Translations under genes and position numbers: made by a program
The notes under the pieces: generated by a model
Told to the model about the DNA's origin: nothing
The model's input: the letters and a program-made list of their open reading frames with translations, nothing else
Database searches by the model: none
Shown: positions 44,766 through 54,500 of the stretch, piece after piece
Layout: each line of letters begins with the position of its first letter
Numbering within the stretch: the stretch's first letter is position 1
DNA from: an uncultured Oscillospiraceae bacterium
Lineage (GTDB): Bacteria > Bacillota > Clostridia > Oscillospirales > Oscillospiraceae
Assembly: GCA_947599875.1 (NCBI GenBank)
Contig: CANQFV010000005.1
Location: forward strand, 29,469 to 93,468
Length of the DNA: 64,000 bases
Direction of reading: 5' to 3'

Positions 44766-45319
44766 GCGGCAGCTTGATGACCCGCAGCTTTTCCCGGCGG
44801 GAGAAGCTGTTTATGCTCATCCTCGTGATCCTGGGCATCGTGGGGCTGTATTTCTTCCTCATTCACCGGCCCATCACCCAGCGGATGGAGGAGATCGACC
44901 TGGAGCAGGAGGAGGTCCTCCTCCAGCGGGACGTGGCCCAGATGCGCCTGGACCAGTACAACGCCATGAAGGCGGAGCTGGACCGGATCTTCGCCCAGGG
45001 CACCGAGAACGTCACCGTGATGCCGGAGTTTGACAACATCGAGAACCTGATGCTGGAGTTCAACCGGATCTTCGCCGGGACAAATGAGCGCCTGAGCTAC
45101 GACGCCACGCGGACGGTCAGCGACCATGTGATCGCCCGCACCGTGCGGTTCTCCTTCTCGGCGGAGAGCTACGACCACGCCCGGCAGGTTCTGACGGAGC
45201 TGACCGGCACGGGGTACAGGTGCCTTTTGGAGTCCGTCTCCCTGGGCCCCGACAACGGCGATGTGTTCACCGGGAAGCTCAGTGTCTCCGGGAGCATCAC
45301 CTTCTACGAGATCGGCTGA
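44762..45319 (+). CDS. pilO: Pilus assembly protein PilO-like
   Basis: 185 residues with one membrane helix (16-34), a coiled coil (about 38-80) and a C-terminal alpha/beta domain (ARTVRFSFSAESYDHARQVL). ATGA overlap with pilN. Topology and position match PilO. Confidence 0.75.
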   Translation: MSGSLMTRSFSRREKLFMLILVILGIVGLYFFLIHRPITQRMEEIDLEQEEVLLQRDVAQMRLDQYNAMKAELDRIFAQGTENVTVMPEFDNIENLMLEFNRIFAGTNERLSYDATRTVSDHVIARTVRFSFSAESYDHARQVLTELTGTGYRCLLESVSLGPDNGDVFTGKLSVSGSITFYEIG

Positions 45320-45346
45320 AAACAGACAGGATACACCAAATAGAAT

Positions 45347-45377
45347 TATGTTAACATACCACGTTATGTTAACGTGG
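45347..45377. promoter_or_regulatory. Two adjoining palindromes before the giant pilin-like gene
   Basis: TATGTTAACATA (45347-45358) is a perfect 12-bp dyad; CCACGTTATGTTAACGTGG (45359-45377) has 8-bp arms and a TGT centre. TTATGTTAAC occurs in both. They look like adjacent protein-binding sites. Confidence 0.55.
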
Positions 45378-45484
45378 GCACGGAGCGGCGGTTACTTATG
45401 TAAACCGCCATTCGTGGCAGGTGGAAGAAAAATCACATCCAATGCTTTTTGCCGGGTCTGCCCGGTGAGAGGCTCCCTTTTGTG

Positions 45485-45511
45485 TGGAAAAAGGCCCCGG
45501 GCCTTTTCTCA
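45485..45511 (+). terminator. Terminator-like hairpin before the giant gene
   Basis: GAAAAAGGCCC pairs with GGGCCTTTTC, followed by TC. It ends 17 bp before the start codon at 45528, between pilO and the giant gene, and could attenuate read-through into it. Confidence 0.5.
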
Positions 45512-45527
45512 CAGGTGAGGTATTGCT

Positions 45528-48500
45528 ATGCGTGTTCGTGGAAACGAAAAGAATAGGGGCGGCTTTTCCCTGGCCGAGGTTCTCATCGTAGTGGCCATTC
45601 TTGGCATACTGCTGGCGATAGCTTTGCCCAATGTGCTGGCCGCCTACCGGCAGCTGCGCCTGACGGAGCTGGACGACAGCGCCCGCACCATCTTTGTGGC
45701 GGCCCAGAACCAGCTCAGCGCCCTTGTGGCTCAGGGCCGGGATCTGAAATCCGCCGTGGGCGGGGAAGAGCTTAATTTGTCCGCCAGGGCCGCCGGCGGC
45801 GGCCCCGCCACCCCCGCCACGCAGACGCTCTATTTTATCTCCAACGACGATAGTTTACATAGTTCCGATACCAACAACGATAGTTTACATAACATTTTGG
45901 CCGGACTGAGCATCGACAACGAGCTTCAGCTCCATAACTATGTCATCGAGTACTGCCCGGAGACGGGCGCGGTCTACGCCGTGTGGTACTGGGAGGACGC
46001 CAAGTTTGATTACAGCAAAGAGGCGTATAAGCCCTTCAGCTCCGACAAGAACGCCCGGCTCAAGTCCGGGCGGCTCATCGGCTACTACGGCGGCGATAAG
46101 ATCGACCGCACGCCGTATGGCCAGCTGCCCCTGCCCAAGGTGGAGCTGATCAACGCGGAGGAGCTGCGCCTGCGCATCGGTGTACCGGGTGACGGAGTTC
46201 CCGGGGCTTTGGACGCCGGCCTGCGTGTTGACGTGAAAGTTAATGGAAAGAGCATCATTGAAGGGGCCAAGGTTCAGACACTCCACAACTCAGGCGATAA
46301 CTACTACACGGTGGTGCTGGATACCCTGCATGATCAAGCAAAGTATCCTGCTTCCAATATGGATGCGCCCGGCTTGGGCTGGACTTACGGCAAGCGGTTC
46401 TGTGAGTGGACGGATGTTAACAATAAACCTCTGTCCGCAACCCCCGGGGAGGACATCACCGTGACGGTGGTGCTGTGGTATGAGGGGACAGGGAATTACC
46501 TGCCCCAGATCGTCCGTGTCACCGGCAACAGCCTCTTCGCCTCCGTGTGGGAGACTACCGAGGGTAAAAAGGTAGCCAACATCGCCTACGGCAGGCATTT
46601 ACAGAATTTGGATGAAGGGGATGACTTTTGCGTTATCCCCCCGAGTACCGTTTCGGTGCAGCGTCCGGGGTCCGGTGTGACCGGGATTAAGCAGGCCACC
46701 CAGATCAGGGACATCAATTTTGCTATGCCCAATCCTAATAGTCCTAATAACAAGGAAGACGATGTGTATTACTGGGCCAGCACATACCCGAATAAGAAAT
46801 TCCAGACCATCTATAACGTAGCCCTTGCAGCCTATGACGGTCAGCAGTTTGAAATCCGCAATATCAATATTACAGATCTTGGTGGTTTTTGTGGGCTTTT
46901 CAATGTGCCATTGAACTTTGATACGAATATTGAAAAACTCGTCATAGAGGATGTTACACTTGTTAACGCGACGCTTTATAATTCCGTTGATAAGGGCTAT
47001 TTAGGTGGGCTTGTTGCATCGGACTATGTTTCATCTCTTACCATCAAGGGATGCAAAATTTACAATGAGTATGACAAAAACAAGAGTGATCCGGAGAGCG
47101 TCAAAGAGTTATTGGAAGATGTTAATTTTTCCCTGAATGACCTGAAAGTGGATGAGAACGACCCGGTTTACAAGAAACTGCTCAATATGCCGGGAATGAT
47201 TGCCATAAACTCGACATACGCTGGTGGGTTTGTGGGTACTTTTGGCCCATATTATGGAAAAGCAGAGCTGTCAATACAAAATTCCTCAATCTCTACTGTT
47301 ATGATCGGGGATTCTATTATTGGAGGCTTGCTTGGAAACGCGGGCGGCGGGTCTCAAGATGCGGATGTATCTGTAGTTATTAAGAATGTGTATTGTAGTA
47401 ACTTTCTGTGCGGAACATCTTCAGCTGGTGGAATGATTGGTATGTCCACAGCCGCCGAAGCCGTTGATATTGAGGACTGCTACGTTACCGGCGAGATAAT
47501 GAACGGCAATAATGATCGTGATAGAAAAATAAAAGGTGCCGGACTATCGACTGAGAAACCGGGTGGAAGTACCACTACCTTCACTTTGGCGCGTGTTTAC
47601 TCTGCTGTACGGTATGTAAATCCTGAGAGGTTTTCGTCAATTTACGGAACTATCGAGTCTCCGAGTGGAAATCAGAGCGACACGGTTTTCTATCTCCCGC
47701 AAAGCGGAGTAACGTATAATGTAGGTGTAATAGGAGCCGGAAATGAAATCTCCGAATCCGATCTCAGAAATTTGACAAAGAGCGGCAGTGACTTCACGGC
47801 AGCAAACGGCTGGTATGTGCCCCCCACGGCTGGGGCGGGGAACCCGGCGGGCGTCACCTTCCCCTACCAGCTGCTGAGCGAGCTGAAAAAAGACGACAGC
47901 CTGACCATACCCTACCCGTACCCCATGCTCCTGGCGGGAGACGGGACGGATCCCAGCGCGGGCCCCGAGCCGCACTACGGCGACTGGCTGGAAAATAATT
48001 CTAATCTCTTCCTCCTGTACTACGAGAAGTACAAGGAGGGCGGCTACGGCTTCTACAGCGCCGCGGTGGAGCCGGACGGCGCCAACGCCCCGAAGGTCAC
48101 GGCCCTGGTCAACACCCTGAAGGCCGCCACCCCCGGCGTGGAGAACAACCCGCTGGTGGTGGACGACGGCTACCTCCTGGTGAGCGCCATCAACATGGAC
48201 GGCCAGAAATATAGCGTGGACGGAACGGAGGCAGCGACGGGGCTTTCCTCCATTACCACACTTGACACCGAAATGGAGAATGCGCTGAAGCCCCTGGATA
48301 TCCTCAAGGACATCACGGGGGGCCTGCACGTCTATACCCTGGATTTTGGCTCCGACCCCATCAAGTACTACACCACCGTGGAGGTGGGTGGGCGGAGCTT
48401 TGCCGTAAATCCCCACTTCGCCTGCGAGGCCTTCGACGTGACGGAAGACCCGATGCCGCCGACGAATTATGACAAGTTTTACGATAAGCCCGGCGTCGCG

Positions 48501-51500
48501 GGCATAGGTACTACGGACGGGAATCCGGTTCCGCTGCCGGGTGTAACGGACGGCACGACAGACACGAAGAACGTGGTCATTCGCAGCCCCCGCCATCTGG
48601 TAAATCTGTCCAAATATACCCGGGACAACAGCGTTTCCGCCAAGGCCCAAACGTGGGATTATATCCAGCTGCTGGATGTGGACTTCGACGCGTGGGAGAA
48701 AGATTTGGCAGGGAAGTCGGATACAAACCGTCTTTACCCGATACGACTGCGAGACGGCGGTTCCTACACCGGGAACCGGTTCCGCATCGAGAATATTTAC
48801 ATCGGGCCGGAGAATGGAACCGACACGCTGGTGGGCCTGTTTGACGAAGTCTCCGGAACCACCAAGCTTGAGGGTATCCGGATGCACAACGCCAGCGTCA
48901 AGGCGGACAACGCGACTGTTACGGCTGTGGGCGGCCTGGTGGGTAAGATGAGCGGCGGCACCGTCACTGACTGCGGCATTTATGTGGATCGGGACAAGTA
49001 TATATATAAACCCGGCGAGCCAGCCGACACTGATTTGAGCGTGAAGAACAATGCGGGCAACCCCGTGGGCGGCCTGATCGGCCAGATCACTGGCGGCACG
49101 GTGGAGAACAGCTTCGCGGCGGTGAAGCTGTACAGCGGCTCGAACGGAACTTGCGGCGGCTTTGTGGGAGAGATGACCGGCGGCACGGTGACGAACTGCT
49201 ATGCCGGCGGACACACCGTGAATGGAAAATATGTGGACATTTCCGACGGTTATAACGTCAGCGCCGGCACCGGCGGCACGGCCGGCGGCTTTGTGGGCGA
49301 ATACGCCGGCGGAACCTTTGGGGGCATCTGCTACAGCACCTGCTCCGCAGACGGGGTATCTGTGGGCCAGTTTGCCGGAAAAGTCAGCACTTCCAGCGGT
49401 ACAATTCCCGTCCCTGCGGGCGTAATTCTCTACGGCATCGGTTTGGCGCACCCCAAAGATACCACAGGCGCTGCGGTGACTGAAGAACCCTACCTGACGG
49501 GCAAGACGGCGGCGCTCCAGCGCAGCAAGACGGATTTCCAGACCCACCCCTACGACGCCGCCCTCTATGCGAAAAGAGCCGGCTCCACGGATCCCGACTA
49601 TACCAAGCCCCTGACCTTCCCGTACAACACCAACCTCCAGGAGCATTATGGGGACTGGGTGGAGCCGCTGATGGCGTGCTATGTGGAGAGATACGCGGAT
49701 GATCCCGCAGGTAACGCCCCGGATTACGGCGTGTACTCCGCCCAGGTGGATTCCGCCGATGCGAACGGCATCAAGGCCGCCATGAACACCCTGGCCGGGG
49801 AGCGGCTTGTGGTGGCGGACGGCTACTTCCTGCTCAGCGCGGTGGAGCTGACTCTCGATCCGAATTCGGATCTGGAGAGGGTGGAAAATAGTAGTAATAA
49901 TAAGGTCATAGACGATGACATTCTCAAAGTGGGGGACGAGGAATACTACGTCTACACCTTTAGGGACGACAAACAGCCCCTGCGGGAGGACGGGAACTAC
50001 TACACCGCCTACACCTACAACGGGGATCAGTATTACTTCAACTTCGACCTGGCCTGCGAGGCCTTTGCCATCGCCCAGGGCGTGGATCCCGGCCTGAAGA
50101 CGGTGCTGAAAAAGCCCGACGCCAAGGCGCAGGGGGATTCTGATGATGTGGAAGGCGCTGCGATCCGCAGTGCGCGTCAGCTTGCCCAATTGGGGATCAA
50201 CACCAACGACGGCACCAAGACGGCCGAGCTGCTCCAGGGCCTCCACTACACCCAGCTGGTGTGCGTAAACTACGATAAGTACGAGCCTGACCTGATGCCC
50301 AAGATCAAAACCTCAGACGGTGCAACATATAACCATGTCCCCATCACCCTGACGAAGGACGCCGAATACAACGGGACGGGGCACACCGTCCGGAACGTGA
50401 AGCCCGGGACGCTGGTGGACGGCACTCTGGCGGAGAGCGGCCTCTTTGGGCACGTCAGCGATGGAGCAAAGCTTAAGGAAATCGTCCTCATCAACGCCAA
50501 AGTGGAAGTGACGGACAGCAGCGCCGTTATGAGCAATGGGGAGGTCACGACCCCCACCGGAACGCATGTGCTGAATGCGGCGGATGTGAATGTTGATAGC
50601 AATAGTAAAACATTTTCCAAAGAAGTTAATGGAATAAAATTTGAGGGGTTTACTGTCGGGAAGAACTCAGAGAACGGCGCGAATTTTGTTGATAGCTATG
50701 CTGGGAAAGCATTTTTTGAGCTGCAAGGCAAAATGGAAGTGAGTGGAGGTACGCCATCTAAGGCAATTAAGTTTGAAATCAATAAACCGACAATCTTGAA
50801 GGTTTGGTGGTCACGGAAGTCAGAAGGATCCAACAACGAAAAGAAATTTGGAATTAAAGAATTTAATGGAACATCCCTGGGAGCTACAGTAAAGGAGATA
50901 TCAAATAAAGAAGGAAGCGACACAGGTGTCATTTCCGAGTTTGAGCTTACCAAGTCCGGTATTTACTGCCTGGGCGGAATTGATGATGGTGCCCGTATCT
51001 ACAAAATCGAAGTGATTACCGGCCCCAGCACCGTTGAGGGCAACAAGCCGACGGGGGCAGCTATGCCCAGCGACGGCGTGTACGTCGGCGCTCTGGCGGG
51101 CCTGGTGGACGGCAGCGCCATCGTGAAGAACTGCGGCGTCTATGTGGACGAGGATCCGTACAATGCGAGTTATGATAAGATTGACTCGGCCTACGGTCAT
51201 TTCCAGGTGAGCAACATCAAAGCTCCCAACTCGGCGGAGAACGAGGGCGTGGGCGGCCTCCTGGGCCGGGCCGATGGGGCCGAAGTGAGTACCTGCTTCG
51301 CCGCCGTGAAGGTGACGGGCGTGCATTTCGTGGGCGGTTTCGTTGGCTCGCTGTCCGGCGGCACGGTGGAGAACTGCTACGCCGGCGGCCACACGGTGAA
51401 CGGGTCGTATCAGACTTACGATAGCACTACAAGAACGGCAACCCCCGTGATCAACATCCTGGCCACGGATAAAGATGACACCACGGACGGCGCGGACACC

Positions 51501-54500
51501 GGCGTGGGCGGCTTTGCCGGCCTGGTGAACGGGGACGTCACCTTCACCGGCACCAACTATACCACCTGCTCCGTGGCGCTGGAAAATTCGCCCGCCATTT
51601 CCGCAGTCAGCGGCCCGAAGGAAGAAACAAAACTCGACGACGATCAGGTCAATAGAGTGACCGAGGGCACCAGCATAGGCATGTTCTTTGGCCGCGTGAA
51701 GGTGGACGCCAAGGTGACGACGGACGACGCCATCAACTACGCCACGGGCACGCTGTTTGTCAAGGGCGAATCCGTGAAGCGCAACGCCACGTTCAAAACA
51801 CCGGAGAATATAGTCGTATATGCCTGGGATGACACTGCCAAAAAGTGGGAAAAGTCCGAAAAACAGAACATCCAGTATGTGACGGCGGACGAGGTGTACA
51901 CCAACCAGTATGTCACCATGCTGGACCCCAGAACCTCGGCCACAAAAGATGACGCGAGTTACGACTCCACTCTTGGGAACGTCTACCCATACGAGCTGGC
52001 CGGGGATCAGCCCCACCACGGCGACTGGACGGAGCGCCTGAACCTTGTGTACTACGAGGTGTATGACGAAAACAGGACGATCGAAGTTGAGAATCTCAAA
52101 TCCGAAGACCTTGTAAAGGCCATTAACGATAATAAGATTGGCTTCTATGGCGAGCTGCGCGGCGGAAGAGTGATCAACACGCTGAATTATGGCGATGATG
52201 TGATCGTCTACGACAGCGGGTATATGGTCGTCAACAACCACGCCGATCTGGGCCCGCTGGACATCCAGCTACGCTCCTATTACTCCAAGGCGGGGGAGAC
52301 CAACAAGAACCACTACAACAGCGAGACCATTATGAAGAGCGTGAAGGTTACAGGTGCCACAGGCCTTGACTGGGCGCAGTATGTCTACGTCATCCCCTTC
52401 AGCGTGCTGAACATCGCCCCCAGCGACCACTACTACATGCTGGCCTTCGTGAACGGCGTGAGCTATGTGTTCAACCCCCACTTCGCCGGTGAGGCCGTGA
52501 ATGTGGGCATTTTGACTAAAGAACAGATGAAGACCAGCACGAACCTGGATAATGACTTTTTGAAAAATATTCGGGTAAAGCCCGAATTTGCGGATGCGGG
52601 TACGGGTACAGGTGCAAAGACAGGCGTAGACGGCATTGTGATCCGCACGTCGTGGAACTTCTCGAGCCTGGCCCGCTACTGCCGCCCCGCTAACAACGGA
52701 AAGTCACAAGAAATTGTCCGAAAGGCCTCTATCGTCCAGCAGATGAACCTGGATTTCTCGGAGGATAACGGCTACCGGCAGGGCAGGGTCTACGACGGCA
52801 ACGACCACAACCGCTTCCGTATGGGCAGCAGCGGCGCATATGAATACCGCGCCGGGGCGAACTATGCCCACGGCCACGCGCCGGTGTTCCTTGAGGGCGG
52901 GAGCTACGACGGGCAGAATCATACGATCAGTAATATCTACCTGACCAATGACTCCAGCGGGGAGAACAACTACGCCGGCCTCTTTGTCCTGAAGGGGGCG
53001 CAGCTGAAGGATCTGGATGTTGAGAACGTCTGGATAAACTCCGGGAAGCTGTCGGAGGACAAGACGACAGGTATGCCCGAAGAAGTCTATGCCGGTGGCA
53101 TTGCCGCCTACATGGAGGGCGATAAAGCCAGCATCACGAATGTGACGATCAAAGATGTGAGGTTTGACTTCCACTTAATCCCAGTCTATAAAGGGGATAA
53201 TGACAACAAGGATCAGTCCAAGTGGGAGTACAACAGCTACAACAAAGTACCGTTGAAGGCTGTTGGCGGCGCCGTGGGCATGATAAAGGGCGGCGCCCTG
53301 GATAATGTCCTCGTGAGTGGCGTGACCATGACCTTCGACGGCAGCAATGATATTTCCTATTACGGTGTAGATCACGAAGGAACCGGGGACGACGCCAAAT
53401 TGACGAAAGACAGTTTGGATGTGCAGAAGCATACTTCTTCCGACACGACTATTAAAGAGAATGCGAGGGACGGTCAATATGCCCCGTCGGCGATTAAGGA
53501 TGAAAACGCTCCCATCTCCATCGGCGGCGCTATCGGGGAGATCAAGAGCGAGGGCACGAATGTGTCCGTGAACAACGTGACCGTCACCGATCCGCTGATC
53601 AAGGCCAACATGGGCACGGGCAACAGCGTGGGCGGCTTCGTGGGCAAGGCGGACGGCGGCGAATTCAAGAACTACAGCTCCAGCGTGACGGGCACAGGCG
53701 ACGATACGCGAACCGTGACCATCACGAACTCCGGCGTGTACCTGAGCGAGGCCAAGAAGAGCAACTTTGACCAACTGGACGTCGTGGGCGTCAAATCCGA
53801 TGCCAAGGGCGACGACACCGTGGGCGGCTTCGCCGGCCAGCTTGGCGTCAACGTGGCGGTGGAGGGGGACTACTCCGCCATCCGGGTCCAGGGCGGGAAG
53901 TTCGTGGGCGGCTTTGCAGGAAAGATCACCGGCTCCCATGTGAAGGACTGCTACTCCGGCGGCCACACCGTAAATCAGGCGTATGAAGTGGATAACTACA
54001 ATGTGGTGGGCAGCGGGAGCAGCGCCCTCGTGGGCGGCTTTGCCGGCAGCATCGACATGGGCTTCCAGACCGGCAGTAGCGGCAACTCCGCCCTCTACAT
54101 GACCGGGATCAACTACACCACCAGCTCCGCCCAGGCGGCAGGCGCAACAAGCAGGGTGGGCAAATTCGTGGGCGATACGAATACGGACGAGCTGCTTACG
54201 AAGATGGGCGACCTCAAGCCCACCAACTACGCCACCGGCGCGGTGAAGGGGACGACGAAAACCAAGGACGACATCACCGTGAGCGTCATCCCCGACCGGG
54301 ATACAACCTCTGCCTTTGGCACCTATCCCTATGATACACACCTCACGGGTGAGGACTACCCCTACGGCACGAACCTCAGCGCCCATCACGGCGACTGGCC
54401 GGATACGGTGATGACCTCCGGTATCGCCTACTGGGATAAAATGGAGATCAATGGCGTGACCGAGTTCCGCGTCCAGGTGGCCGGTATTGACGTCACCGCG

